Assembly: GCA_963742725.1 (NCBI GenBank)
Contig: CAVUMX010000003.1
Coordinates: 434,001 to 498,000 of the forward strand
Direction: 5' to 3'
DNA from: CAVVAL01 sp963742725
Lineage (GTDB): Bacteria > Actinomycetota > Actinomycetes > Mycobacteriales > Cryptosporangiaceae
Length of the DNA: 64,000 nt
Position numbers and translations under genes: made by a program. Positions within the stretch are counted from its first letter, which is position 1. Each line of letters begins with the position of its first letter. This document shows positions 51,946-61,090 of the stretch, in pieces. The notes beneath the pieces were generated by a model. That model did not search any database and was not told the origin of the DNA. It saw only the letters and a program-made list of their open reading frames with translations.

Positions 51946-52867
51946 GCTGCACCTCCTGTGCGCGGAAGAGGTCGACGACGCCGTGCCGGCGCTCCTCCAG
52001 CCGGTGCAAGGCCAGGTCCAGCTCGGCGGCGCCGTCGCGGATCTCGTCGTACAGCGCCTCGTCGGTGAGAGGTACGAGCAGCATCCTGCCGTCCTGGTGG
52101 GTCTCGTACCCGCGTGCGGCGAGGTAGCCGGCGAGCGCCGCGAAGGCGTCCGCCCGGTTGCCGTCGTCCACCTCGACCGCGAGGACGCCGCTGACGCCGG
52201 TCATCGTGGACACCGCCGCCGAGCGGAGCAGCCGCCCGCCGTCGATCGCCACGAGCGACGAGCAGATCCGCTCGACCTCGCCGAGCAGGTGCGAGCAGAC
52301 GACGACGGAGATGCCGAACTCGGTGCCGATGCGGTGGATGAGGGCGAGCATGGCGTCGCGGCCGGCCGGGTCGAGCCCGTTCGTGGGCTCGTCCAGCAGC
52401 AGCAGGCGCGGGTCGTGCGCCAGCGCCTGGGCCAGCTTGACACGCTGCTTCATGCCGGTCGAGTAGCCGCCGATCTGGCGGTACCGCTCCTCGTAGAGGC
52501 CGACGTGGCGCAGCGCCTCCGACGCCCGCTCCCGCGCCGCCGTGGCGGGCAGGCCGCTGACCCGGGCCATGTGCGTGACGAACTCCGCCGCGGACACGTC
52601 CGGCGGCAGGCAGTCGTGCTCCGGCATGTACCCGACCAGCGCGCGGACCGCCGGTCCGTCGGTCCGCGGATCCTTGCCGAGCACCCGGACCTGCCCGCCC
52701 GTGGGGTCGAGGAGACCCAGCAGGATCTTGATCAGGGTGCTCTTGCCCGCCCCGTTGGCGCCGACCAACCCGACGATCCCCGGCGCTACGTCCACCGTGA
52801 GATCGTCGAGCGCGGTCACGCCGTTGGCGTACCGTTTCGTGAGTCCGTGCGTTTCGATGAGTGCCAC
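51938..52867 (-). CDS. ABC transporter ATP-binding protein (first of cluster)
   Basis: 309 residues from GTG 52867. Walker A LVGANGAGKSTLIKI, signature YSTGMKQRVKLAQAL, Walker B LLLLDEPTNGLDP, H-loop CSHLLGEVE. The pairing ATPase-permease-ATPase-permease suggests two linked or one heteromeric exporter; substrate unknown. Promoter in the 155-bp divergent gap with the LLM gene. Confidence 0.94.
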   Translation of the reverse strand: MALIETHGLTKRYANGVTALDDLTVDVAPGIVGLVGANGAGKSTLIKILLGLLDPTGGQVRVLGKDPRTDGPAVRALVGYMPEHDCLPPDVSAAEFVTHMARVSGLPATAARERASEALRHVGLYEERYRQIGGYSTGMKQRVKLAQALAHDPRLLLLDEPTNGLDPAGRDAMLALIHRIGTEFGISVVVCSHLLGEVERICSSLVAIDGGRLLRSAAVSTMTGVSGVLAVEVDDGNRADAFAALAGYLAARGYETHQDGRMLLVPLTDEALYDEIRDGAAELDLALHRLEERRHGVVDLFRAQEVQHV

Positions 52868-53022
52868 GCCACTCACCGTAGAAGTCCTGGCCAACGGGGA
52901 CATCGGGCTTTGGTCGGGTGCCTGCCTCCGACTGAGGTCTGGCCTGACCCCGAGGAAACCCCGACTTCCGGACCCTGGCATCGTCCCTTACGGCGCCGCC
53001 GCCGACACGAGGGAGCTCTGCG

Positions 53023-53838
53023 ATGCCCGCACCTGTCCGTTCCGCCCTGTGGCTGCCGATCTTCGACGGCCTCGCCGACCCGCTGGTGGTGGCCCGGCTC
53101 GCCGCCGAGGCCGAGGAAGCCGGCTGGCACGGCGTCTTCGTGTGGGACCACCTGCGGTGGCGGGAACCGGTCGTGGAGGTGGCCGACCCGTGGATCACCC
53201 TCGCCGCGATCGCCACGGCCACCGAGCGCGTGCGGTTCGGGCCCATGGTCTCGGCGATCGCCCGGCGCCGGCCCGCGAAGCTCGCCCGCGAGACGGCCAC
53301 CCTGGACCGGCTCAGCGGCGGCCGCCTGACGCTCGGCGTCGGCCTGGGCAGCGACCGCTTCGCCGGCGAACTGTCGAAGACCGGCGAGCAGGAGGACGAT
53401 CGGGTGCGCGCGCAGATGCTCGACGAGTCCCTGCAGGTGCTGGCGGCTGCCTGGTCCGGCGAGCCGGTGCGGCACCGGGGCGAGCACTACACGGTCGACG
53501 ACATCAAGTTCCTGCCCCGGCCGGTGCAGCGGCCCGGGGTCCCGGTGTGGGTCGCCGGGTTCCCCGGGAACGCCAGGCCGATGCGGCGGGCCGCCCGGCA
53601 CGACGGCTTCTTCCCGGTCAACCTGACGAGCCCCGACCAGCTCGCCGAGGCCGTGGCCACGGTCGCCACGCTGCGGGAGGACGCCGGCACGCCGTACGAC
53701 TACGCCGTCGCCCTCCCGGCAGGCACCGATTCGGCTCCCTATGTCGAAGCGGGCGCCACCTGGTGGCTGGCCGAGTTCGAGCCTGGTGAGGTCACGGTGG
53801 ACCAGGTGCGGGGAGTCCTCCGGGACGGCCCGGCGTGA
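53023..53838 (+). CDS. LLM-class flavin-dependent oxidoreductase
   Basis: 271 residues. Luciferase-like TIM barrel: RSALWLPIFDGLADPLVVARLAAEAEEAGWHGVFVWDH, ERVRFGPMVSAIARRRPAKLARETATLDRLSGGRLTLGVGLG, RPVQRPGVPVWVAG. Binds F420 or FMN; F420 is likely in an actinomycete. Substrate unknown. It ends 1 bp before the convergent desaturase stop. Confidence 0.9.
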   Translation: MPAPVRSALWLPIFDGLADPLVVARLAAEAEEAGWHGVFVWDHLRWREPVVEVADPWITLAAIATATERVRFGPMVSAIARRRPAKLARETATLDRLSGGRLTLGVGLGSDRFAGELSKTGEQEDDRVRAQMLDESLQVLAAAWSGEPVRHRGEHYTVDDIKFLPRPVQRPGVPVWVAGFPGNARPMRRAARHDGFFPVNLTSPDQLAEAVATVATLREDAGTPYDYAVALPAGTDSAPYVEAGATWWLAEFEPGEVTVDQVRGVLRDGPA

Positions 53839-53839
53839 A

Positions 53840-54880
53840 TCAGCGCAGTGGCTCGCCCACGCTGTGCAGGTGGCGCAGCGCCTGTGCGTAGGACTCGACG
53901 AGGCCGGTCTCGACGTACGGCACGCCGATCTCGGCGCAGTAGTCGCGGACCAGCGGCTGCGCCAGGCGCAGGTGCGGCCGGGGCATGCTCGGGAACAGAT
54001 GGTGCTCGATCTGGTAGTTCAGCCCGCCGAGTAGCCAGTCGGTGACCACGCCGCCGCGCACGTTCCGCGAGGTCAGCACCTGGCGGCGCAGGTGACCCCA
54101 GCGCTCGCCGGGACCGGGCATCGGCATGCCCTTGTGGTTCGGCGCGAACGCGCAGCCGAGGTGGAGACCGAGTAACGCCTGGTGGATCACCGCGAACAGC
54201 AGCGCCTTGCCCGGCGACAGCACGGTCAGCAGGATCGCGGCGTACCCGGCGAAATGGGCTACGAGCAGCGCGGACTCGACGGCGCGATCGCGGCGCGACC
54301 GGTTCCGCAGGTCACGGATCCCGTCCGCCTTGAGGCTGATTCCCTCCAGCAGCAGCATCGGGAAGAACAGCGCCGCCTGGTGCCGGCTGATCCACCGCAC
54401 GACGCGGCCGCGCCGCTCCCGGGCCTGGTCCGTGGTCCAGACGAGCGCGCCGGAGCCGACGTCCGGGTCCTTGTCCACGTGGTTCGGGTTGGCGTGGTGC
54501 TTGTTGTGCTTCTCGGCCCACCAGCCGTGGCTCATGCCGGTGAGCAGGTTGCCGTGGAGCAGCCCCAGCAGGTTGTTCACCCGGCGGGTACCGGCGATCT
54601 GCTGGTGACCGGCGTCATGCCCGAAGAACGCGGTCCGGGCGGTGAGGACGGCCGCCGGGACGGCGAGCACGAGCTGCCACCACGAGTCGCCGACCAGCGC
54701 CAGCGCCGCCCAGAGGCTGGCCAGCAGGGCCAGGTTGAGCAGGATCGCCCCGGTGTAGTGCTCGGGGCGGCGCGTGAGCAGCCCACGGTCGCGGACCAGC
54801 CGCAGCAGCGGCGCGAAGTCGCTGCCGGGCGGGGCGGCGGTGGACGGTCCGGTGGCAGGTGGTTCGGCGATGACGGTCAT
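53840..54880 (-). CDS. membrane fatty-acid desaturase
   Basis: 346 residues. Three histidine clusters that hold the di-iron centre: GHDAGHQQ (H-x-x-x-H), HNKHHANPN (H-x-x-H-H) and NYQIEHHLFPSMPR (Q-x-x-H-H), with four membrane helices between. The QIEHH third box is typical of front-end or acyl-lipid desaturases such as DesA3-like proteins. Introduces double bonds into membrane acyl chains. Monocistronic, 65 bp after the beta-galactosidase region on the opposite side. Confidence 0.93.
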   Translation of the reverse strand: MTVIAEPPATGPSTAAPPGSDFAPLLRLVRDRGLLTRRPEHYTGAILLNLALLASLWAALALVGDSWWQLVLAVPAAVLTARTAFFGHDAGHQQIAGTRRVNNLLGLLHGNLLTGMSHGWWAEKHNKHHANPNHVDKDPDVGSGALVWTTDQARERRGRVVRWISRHQAALFFPMLLLEGISLKADGIRDLRNRSRRDRAVESALLVAHFAGYAAILLTVLSPGKALLFAVIHQALLGLHLGCAFAPNHKGMPMPGPGERWGHLRRQVLTSRNVRGGVVTDWLLGGLNYQIEHHLFPSMPRPHLRLAQPLVRDYCAEIGVPYVETGLVESYAQALRHLHSVGEPLR

Positions 54881-54945
54881 GCAGACAAGCCTGTGCGCTG
54901 GCCGTCAACCAGACACTGGGGCCACTATCCGGATTGTCGGTAGGG

Positions 54946-57900
54946 CTAACCCCCCGTCGCGCGACCGCCCGCGCGGACCTCGGCGGGTGTCAGCGGGCGA
55001 ATGGTCACGTCGTAGGCGTAGGCCTTGGTGGGGGAGAGCTTGTACGGGTCGAGCACCGAGTTCGGCGTCTCGCCCACTCCCGTCTCGCCGTGTTCGACGT
55101 GCAGCGTCACCCAACCGCGGTTGCGGACGAGCGGCAGCTGGAAGGCGTACTCGGCGCGCGCCAGATCGTCGTACGGCGTCACGCTGACGTCGAGGTCGCC
55201 CGCCACGAGCAGGCCGGCGCGCTGGCCGTCGCTGAGGGTGGCCCAGCGCGTGTCGGTGTGGTTGCCGTACGCCTGCGGACGGGCGTAGTCCACGTACTGC
55301 TCGTCCACCGTGCTGCTCCAGACGCCGACCGGGAGGCCGTCCTTGCGGTCGTTGTAGCTCTCCTCCTTGCCGCGGCCGTACCAGGCGAACCGGTTCATCG
55401 TGTCGGGCATCTTGACGGCGAAGCCCACCCGGGGCAGGTACGGCAGGGTCGAGACCTTGGACCCGCGCGCCTGGGCGCGATGGGACAGCGTGATCGTCCC
55501 GCGGCGGTCGATGCGGAAGCGCATGGTCTGGTCGACGGTGAACGCGCCGGCGACGTCGCCGGCCGCCACGGTGCTCTTGATCTCCACGACCGCGCCGCCG
55601 TCCGGGGCGGGATCGGCCGTCGCGGAGGTGACCGTGGTGCGCAGCCGGTCGAGGCCGACGTCCCGCCAGAGCTTGCGGTCCTCCGTGCCCCAGGTGTAGC
55701 TCTCGTTGCTGGTCGGCGGCCGGTACACGTCCAGGGTCGGACCACCGCGCAGCAGCTCGGTGCCGGCCGCGTTCATCGAGGTGAGCGTGCCGGTGACCGT
55801 GTCGAAGGTGTAGGTCCAGGCGGTGCCGGCGACCGTCACGGTGTTCGTGCCGCGGGTGACGCGCGCGGGGTCGGCGGTGCCTGGCGGCAGGGCGATTCCT
55901 GGCACCTGCCGGCCACCGGCGGCGAACTGCTGCGTCGTGAACACCGAGCCCGCGTCGGCCCAGGGCGTTGCCTTGGTGGTGAGCGCCGTCAGGTTCAGCC
56001 ACCGTTCGACGTCCGCCGGATTGGCCTGCTCGGACGGCAGGTCGACGGTGACGGTCTGCCCCGGCGCGAGGCGCAGGTCGGTCGAGCCCGACTTCAGCGG
56101 ACGATCCACCTCGACCAGCTCCCACGCCAGCCGCAGGTCCAGCGCGCCGGCCTGCTGCTCGTTCGTGACCGCGACCGTCCCGGCGACGGCGTCCACCGCG
56201 CGGAACCGCACCGGCGCGTGCACCGACGCCAGCTCGACCGCCTTGGGCTGGAGCGCCCGGTCCGAGCCGATGACGCCGTCGGTTCCGGACAGGCTCATGC
56301 CCAGGCTGAGGAAGTCGCCCTCGTTCGTGAACGTGTCGAAGTCCAAGGCCAGTGCGGCCCGCGCGGACGGGTCGGCGCCCGCGGCCAGCTCGGCGCGGGT
56401 CAGGACGGATTTGTAGACCCGCACGTCGTCGACCAGTCCGTGCCCGAGCCGGGTCTTGGTCTTGTCCTGCTGCGTCTCGGCGTTGCGGCCGACGTTGACC
56501 TCGTACACGGTCGGCCGCAGCTTGCCGGTGCGCGCGGCGGCCGCCACCTCGGTCCCGTCGATGTAGAGGCGCAGGTTCGCGCCGTCGTAGACGCCGGTGA
56601 CCCGGTGCCAGGTGTTCGCCCAGTTCGCCGGTACCGCCGCCGCGACCGCCTGCCAGGAGCCCGCGTCGACGCCGAACTCCAGCGTCTTCGCGTCCCGCAT
56701 CTGGAGCGCCCATTGCAGGCCCTTGGTGACGATCGGGAAGCTGCCGCCCCACGATCCCGGCTTCACCCAGGCGTCCACCGACAGCTTGGTCGTGCCGCTC
56801 ACGTCGAGCCGGCGGTCGCGGAAGACGTCGACGTAGTCGTCCAGCCCGGACAGCGCGGCCGCCTTGCCGCGCCGCCCGGCCGCCTCGCCCGGCTTGCCGA
56901 CGAGGAACGCCTGGATGCCGTTGGGGGAGGAGTCGGGGGTGGTGATCAGGGGCTGGCGGAGGTTCTGCTCGGCCCAGTCCCACACGAATCCGCCCTGCAC
57001 CTGCGGGTACTTCCGGGCGAGTGCCCAGAACTGGTCGAAGTTGCCGAGCGAGTTGCCCATCGCGTGCTCGTACTCGCCCATCACGATCGGTTTCGCCGTG
57101 GACTTCGCCTTCGCCTCCAGCTCCGCGGGGGTCGGATAGCGCAGGCCGTTGACGTGCGCGAACGGGGCGTCGCCGCTCGGCTTGTTCGACTGGTGGTACA
57201 GCAGCCGGGTGGGTTCGTTGGCGGTCGCCCAGTCGGCCATCGCCTGGTGCGCGGTGCCGAGGCCTGCCTCGTTGCCGGTATCCCAGAAGATCACGCTCGG
57301 GTGGTTGCGGTCCCTGGCGACCATGGCCCGGAACCGGTCGGCGAACGCGTCCTGCCACTCCGGTCTGCTCGCCAGGCAGTCCGAGGGGCAGTTCTCGTGC
57401 GCGTGGGTCTCGATGTCGACCTCGTCGGCCAGCCACAGCCCGTGCTTGTCTGCCAGGTCGTAGAAGTGCGGGTCGGACGGGTAGTGCGAGGTGCGCACCC
57501 CGTTGACGTGCAGGCGCTTCATCAGCATCACGTCGGTGCGCTGGGCCTCGCGGCTGACGTGCCGTCCGGTGTCCGGGTCGGTCTCGGCGCGGTTCACGCC
57601 ACGGACGAGGATGCGTCCTCCGTTGACCTGGACCTGCTTGCTCCGGACGGCAACCTCGCGGAAGCCCACGGCCTGGCTGGTGACGTGGCTGACCTGCCCG
57701 GCCGGATCCAGGAGTTCGAGCAGCAGCGTGTAGAGCGTCGGCTCCTCGGCGCTCCACTTCGCCGGGGCGCTGATCGTCCGGGTCAGGGTGGTGGCGGCGG
57801 TGGACCCCGTGATCGTGACCGGCGCGGACAGCACGGCGGTGTCGCGTCCCGCCGGGTCACGCAGCGTGCCACGCACGGTGTACGTGCCGGGGACGCCGGC

Positions 57901-58764
57901 CAGCTCGACCCGCGCCGAGAACGTCGCGTCCCGGTTGGCGCTGTCGAGATCGGTCGTGACGTGGAGGTCGGCGAGGCGGGTGCGCGGCGTCGAGTAGAGC
58001 CAGACGTCACGGAAGATGCCGCTGTAGCGCCACTGGTCGAAGTCCTCCAGATAGGACCCGGAGCCCCAGCGGTGCACCTGCACCGCGACCGTGTTCTCGC
58101 CGGGCCGCAGCGCCGCCGTGACGTCGAACTCCGCCGGCGTGTACCCGCCCTGGTCGTAGCCGACGTACTGGCCGTTCACCCACACGAAGTAGCCGCTGGT
58201 CACGCCCTCGAAGCGGAGGAACGTGGACCGGCCGTCCCAGGCGGACGGGACCTGCATCGTGCGGACGTACGCGCCGGTCGGGTTGACGTCGCGCGGCACC
58301 TTCGGCGGGTCGTCCGGCCAGAGTTCCTCGGGGATGTTGCGGAACATCGGGTGGTCGAGGAAGTCGGACTGCCACGTGTGCGGCACCTGCGCCACCGGCC
58401 ACCGCGACACGTCGTAGCCGGCGCGGTGGAAACCGGCCGGCACGTCCTCCGGGCGGTTGACGACCTTGAGCCTCCACGCACCGTTCAGCGACGCCACCCA
58501 CGGCGACGGGGCCGCGTGCTCGGTCACGTCGGCGACGGCCGTCGCGGCATCGCCGTACGGGCGGAGCGACGCGTGCGGGCGTTGCTGCCCCTCGCCCGTC
58601 ATACGCGGGTTCTCGAGGTAGCGGTAGATGTCGGCCGGGTTCGCGGGGCCGGCGGAAACGTGCGGCTCGGCGTAGGCGCCGGGCACCGCGCTGACCGGCT
58701 GCGCGGCCGGCTGCACGGACAGGACCAACACGGCTGCGACGAGGGCTGACGAGGCGCGATTCAC
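54946..58764 (-). CDS. secreted GH2 beta-galactosidase (LacZ-like) with inserted LamG domain
   Basis: 1272 residues from GTG. Signal peptide (ALVAAVLVLSVQPAAQPVSA). GH2 jelly roll (about 90-260: SLNGAWRLKV, RYSGIFRDVWLYS), immunoglobulin domain, TIM barrel with acid/base Glu499 (DTGNEAGLG) and nucleophile Glu564 (GEYEHAMGNS). A LamG/concanavalin-like insertion follows at about 615-800 (LSVDAWVKPGSWGGSFPIVTKG, DGTEVAAAARTGKLRP), then DUF4981 and the beta-galactosidase small-chain domain (about 900-1260). Cleaves beta-galactosides outside the cell. Likely leaderless from the promoter at 58771-58799. Confidence 0.92.
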   Translation of the reverse strand: MNRASSALVAAVLVLSVQPAAQPVSAVPGAYAEPHVSAGPANPADIYRYLENPRMTGEGQQRPHASLRPYGDAATAVADVTEHAAPSPWVASLNGAWRLKVVNRPEDVPAGFHRAGYDVSRWPVAQVPHTWQSDFLDHPMFRNIPEELWPDDPPKVPRDVNPTGAYVRTMQVPSAWDGRSTFLRFEGVTSGYFVWVNGQYVGYDQGGYTPAEFDVTAALRPGENTVAVQVHRWGSGSYLEDFDQWRYSGIFRDVWLYSTPRTRLADLHVTTDLDSANRDATFSARVELAGVPGTYTVRGTLRDPAGRDTAVLSAPVTITGSTAATTLTRTISAPAKWSAEEPTLYTLLLELLDPAGQVSHVTSQAVGFREVAVRSKQVQVNGGRILVRGVNRAETDPDTGRHVSREAQRTDVMLMKRLHVNGVRTSHYPSDPHFYDLADKHGLWLADEVDIETHAHENCPSDCLASRPEWQDAFADRFRAMVARDRNHPSVIFWDTGNEAGLGTAHQAMADWATANEPTRLLYHQSNKPSGDAPFAHVNGLRYPTPAELEAKAKSTAKPIVMGEYEHAMGNSLGNFDQFWALARKYPQVQGGFVWDWAEQNLRQPLITTPDSSPNGIQAFLVGKPGEAAGRRGKAAALSGLDDYVDVFRDRRLDVSGTTKLSVDAWVKPGSWGGSFPIVTKGLQWALQMRDAKTLEFGVDAGSWQAVAAAVPANWANTWHRVTGVYDGANLRLYIDGTEVAAAARTGKLRPTVYEVNVGRNAETQQDKTKTRLGHGLVDDVRVYKSVLTRAELAAGADPSARAALALDFDTFTNEGDFLSLGMSLSGTDGVIGSDRALQPKAVELASVHAPVRFRAVDAVAGTVAVTNEQQAGALDLRLAWELVEVDRPLKSGSTDLRLAPGQTVTVDLPSEQANPADVERWLNLTALTTKATPWADAGSVFTTQQFAAGGRQVPGIALPPGTADPARVTRGTNTVTVAGTAWTYTFDTVTGTLTSMNAAGTELLRGGPTLDVYRPPTSNESYTWGTEDRKLWRDVGLDRLRTTVTSATADPAPDGGAVVEIKSTVAAGDVAGAFTVDQTMRFRIDRRGTITLSHRAQARGSKVSTLPYLPRVGFAVKMPDTMNRFAWYGRGKEESYNDRKDGLPVGVWSSTVDEQYVDYARPQAYGNHTDTRWATLSDGQRAGLLVAGDLDVSVTPYDDLARAEYAFQLPLVRNRGWVTLHVEHGETGVGETPNSVLDPYKLSPTKAYAYDVTIRPLTPAEVRAGGRATGG

Positions 58765-58770
58765 GCCGGA

Positions 58771-58799
58771 TATCTATACAAATCCCGACACGGAGTCAA
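58771..58799 (-). promoter_or_regulatory. putative promoter of the beta-galactosidase gene
   Basis: Minus strand TTGACT (58794-58799), 17-bp spacer, TAGATA (58771-58776; TATAGA with 15 bp is the alternative), ending only 6 bp from the GTG start, with no ribosome site, so a leaderless mRNA is expected. Confidence 0.45.
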
Positions 58800-58823
58800 C
58801 GATCTTCCGTCCAGCGCAGACGG

Positions 58824-59342
58824 TCACCCGGCGGGCAGTTCGAGGTCGAACTCGACCTCCACCTCGTCCCGCAGCTTGAGGGCGCCGAAGAACGCGGTGT
58901 ACGGCTTGATGCCCCACCGGCTCTGCTGGACGGTCGCCGAGCCGCGGACCCGCCCGTCGCCCATCGCGCCCTGGAGCGTGACCGGTTGGGTCACACCCAT
59001 GATCGTCAGGTCGCCCTCGACGGTGAACGAATCGGGCGTTCCGTCGACGCGCGTCGAGCGGAAGCTGACCGTCGGATGCTCGGCCGTGAGCAGGATCTTC
59101 CGCGTGAACGTGCCCTTGATGTCGGCGCGGTCGGAGTCGGTGAGCGGCTTCACGCCGCCGGCTCCCTCCCGGACCTCCAGCCCGTCGACCCGCACGTCGA
59201 CGGCCACCGTCCGCCCGGCCAGGTCGACGGTGCCTTCCCACCGGGTGGCCTCGATCGTGAGGTCGTGCCCCGCCTTCGAGCCCAGGCCGGACCGGCCGGT
59301 CCTGACGAGCAGCCGGCCGACCTCGGGTCCGATCATGCGCAC
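58824..59342 (-). CDS. YceI-family protein
   Basis: 172 residues. Lipocalin-like YceI features: GRLLVRTGRSGLGSKAGHDLTIEATRWEGTVDL, then FRSTRVDGTPDSFTVEGDLTIMGVTQPVTL, a near-perfect YceI motif. No signal peptide. Binds a polyisoprenoid or other lipid in characterised members. Starts at GTG 59342 or ATG 59336. It follows the TIGR03086 gene by 9 bp, so the two may share a transcript. Confidence 0.9.
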   Translation of the reverse strand: MRMIGPEVGRLLVRTGRSGLGSKAGHDLTIEATRWEGTVDLAGRTVAVDVRVDGLEVREGAGGVKPLTDSDRADIKGTFTRKILLTAEHPTVSFRSTRVDGTPDSFTVEGDLTIMGVTQPVTLQGAMGDGRVRGSATVQQSRWGIKPYTAFFGALKLRDEVEVEFDLELPAG

Positions 59343-59351
59343 GAGCCCACG

Positions 59352-59960
59352 CTACGCCTCGTGACGTCCTGTTTGAGCCCGCCGGCCCAGGTGCCCCAGG
59401 AGCGTCGTCAACGGGTCGGCGTCCGCGCTGGTGGGCACTGCCGAGGCGAACAGACCGGCCGCGCGCTGGCCGTCGCCGATCGCCATGGCGGAGAACTCCC
59501 GGACCGCGTCGACGACGGCCTTGTCCGCCGGGAACGGGGCATCGGCGCCCTGGGCGACGTCCCACCCGTGCACGAGCGCCTCCATCAGGCTGGACTGGGC
59601 CAGGATCGCGCCCGGCGTCGGCTGCCCGGCGAACGAGTACGTGCGGCCGAGGACGTCCGGCCGGCCGAAGATCCGCAGCGACCGGTCGGCGGCCGCGCGG
59701 AGCGCCCCCACCGGGTCCTGGCCGAGATGGTCGGTGGCGGCCATCGCGCCGCCGTCGTAGTCCGCCAGCCCGACCTCCTCGCCCTCGGCGACCCGCGCGA
59801 GCAGGAGCAACGAGCCGACGAGGTGGTTCCCGGCCTGGCGCACGGTCCATGCGGCGCACGGGCTGGCGGCGTCGAACGCCGCCGGCGTGATCGTGCCGAG
59901 CATGGCCGCGTCGGTGTCGTAGGCCCGCGCGAGCAGGCCGATGACGTCGGTGTCTGTCAT
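59352..59960 (-). CDS. TIGR03086/DinB-like metal-binding protein (maleylpyruvate isomerase N-terminal type)
   Basis: 202 residues; ATG with CAGGGAG upstream. Mycothiol-dependent DinB-superfamily features: FDAASPCAAWTVRQAGNHLVGSLLLLARV (first His ligand), then QSSLMEALVHGWDVAQG (H-x-W-D ligands). Likely mycothiol- or metal-dependent enzyme of unknown substrate. Divergent from an ECF sigma gene. Confidence 0.85.
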   Translation of the reverse strand: MTDTDVIGLLARAYDTDAAMLGTITPAAFDAASPCAAWTVRQAGNHLVGSLLLLARVAEGEEVGLADYDGGAMAATDHLGQDPVGALRAAADRSLRIFGRPDVLGRTYSFAGQPTPGAILAQSSLMEALVHGWDVAQGADAPFPADKAVVDAVREFSAMAIGDGQRAAGLFASAVPTSADADPLTTLLGHLGRRAQTGRHEA

Positions 59961-59972
59961 GACGACTCCCTG

Positions 59973-60027
59973 GATTACCTGGCCGCGGCGCGGCCGTCTG
60001 GGTTACGAGGCCGCGGCGCGGCCGTCT
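59973..60027. repeat. 28-bp-period direct repeat with inner palindromes
   Basis: Two 27-bp copies (24 of 27 positions identical), 59973-59999 and 60001-60027. Each contains the palindrome GGCCGCGGCGCGGCC (7-bp arms). They lie between the divergent TIGR03086 and sigma-factor genes, so they may be regulator sites. Confidence 0.8.
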
Positions 60028-60078
60028 ACCCCTACTGATCCCGCGCGCCGGGCGAAGTCATCGGTCTAGCCTGGGGTC

Positions 60079-61029
60079 GTGAGCACCACCGCGCTCGGCG
60101 CCGCCCGGGCGGGCGATGGCGAGGCGTTCCGCGCGCTCGTCGCCCCGCATCTGCGCAGCCTCCATGTGCACTGCTACCGGATGCTCGGCTCCTACGACGA
60201 CGCCGAGGAAGCCGTGCAGGAGTCGCTGCTGCTCGCGTGGCGCGGCCTGGACGGCTACGAGGGGCGGGCGCCGCTGCTGCACTGGCTCTACCGCATCACC
60301 ACGACCACGTGCCTGAAGTCGCTGCGCACGCGGTCACGGCGGCCGGTGACGGTCGGCGAGGTCACGCACCTCCAGCCGTACCCTGACCGGTTGCTCGACC
60401 AGCTCGTCGACGCGGACGGCGATCCCGCGGCCGTCGCGCAGCGGCGGGAGAGCGTGGCGCTGGCGTTCGTCGCGGCGCTCCAGCGGCTCCCGGCCACCCA
60501 GCGCGCCGTGCTGATCCTGCGGGACGTCCTGGAATGGTCCAGCGCCGAGGTCGCCGACCTGCTCCAGACCAGCGTGGCGAGCGTCAACAGCACGCTCCAG
60601 CGCGCCCGTGCCAGCCTGTCCGGCGTCGATCCGCGCCAGCAGCGGCCGCTCGACGAACGCGACCGCCAGGTGATGGACCAGTTCGTCAGCGCCTGGGAAC
60701 GCTGCGACATCCCGGCCCTCGCGTCGCTCCTCAAGGACGACGTCGTCCTGCGGATGCCCCCGGATGACGTGGTCGTCCACGGCCGGGACGCAGTGGCGGA
60801 CTTCTTCGGCACCGTGCCGGCGGGCGGCCGCCTCGACCTGATCCCTGTGGTGCGGACCGCCGCCAACGGCCATCCGGCGATCGCCGCCTACCTGCCTGAC
60901 GGCGGCTCGTACCGCGGCTACGGCGTCATCGTGCTGACGGTCGGCGGGGGAGCGGTGGCCACCATCACGGGCTTCCCGGACCCCGCGCTGTTCGACGCGT
61001 TCGGCCTGCCGCCGACGCCCGTCCGGTAG
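60079..61029 (+). CDS. ECF sigma factor with SnoaL-like C-terminal domain (SigG/TIGR02960 type)
   Basis: 316 residues from GTG. Sigma region 2 (FRALVAPHLRSLHVHCYRMLGSYDDAEEAVQESLLLAWRGL), region 4 (LQRLPATQRAVLILRDVLEWSSAEVADLLQTSVASVNSTLQRARA), then a SnoaL-like domain (DQFVSAWERCDIPALASLLKDDVVLRMPPD...). Such ECF factors lack a separate anti-sigma and are thought to be controlled through the C-terminal domain. Neighbouring TIGR03086 and YceI genes are plausible targets. Confidence 0.93.
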   Translation: MSTTALGAARAGDGEAFRALVAPHLRSLHVHCYRMLGSYDDAEEAVQESLLLAWRGLDGYEGRAPLLHWLYRITTTTCLKSLRTRSRRPVTVGEVTHLQPYPDRLLDQLVDADGDPAAVAQRRESVALAFVAALQRLPATQRAVLILRDVLEWSSAEVADLLQTSVASVNSTLQRARASLSGVDPRQQRPLDERDRQVMDQFVSAWERCDIPALASLLKDDVVLRMPPDDVVVHGRDAVADFFGTVPAGGRLDLIPVVRTAANGHPAIAAYLPDGGSYRGYGVIVLTVGGGAVATITGFPDPALFDAFGLPPTPVR

Positions 61030-61048
61030 CGGCGCCTGCTTGCCGCGC

Positions 61049-61084
61049 TCGCGCCCGCGGGGCGACACAGCACCGCGGGCGCGA
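61049..61084. terminator. bidirectional terminator
   Basis: Perfect 12-bp stem TCGCGCCCGCGG/CCGCGGGCGCGA with 12-nt loop between the sigma gene and the convergent HNH remnant. Confidence 0.75.
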
Positions 61085-61090
61085 CCGGAG

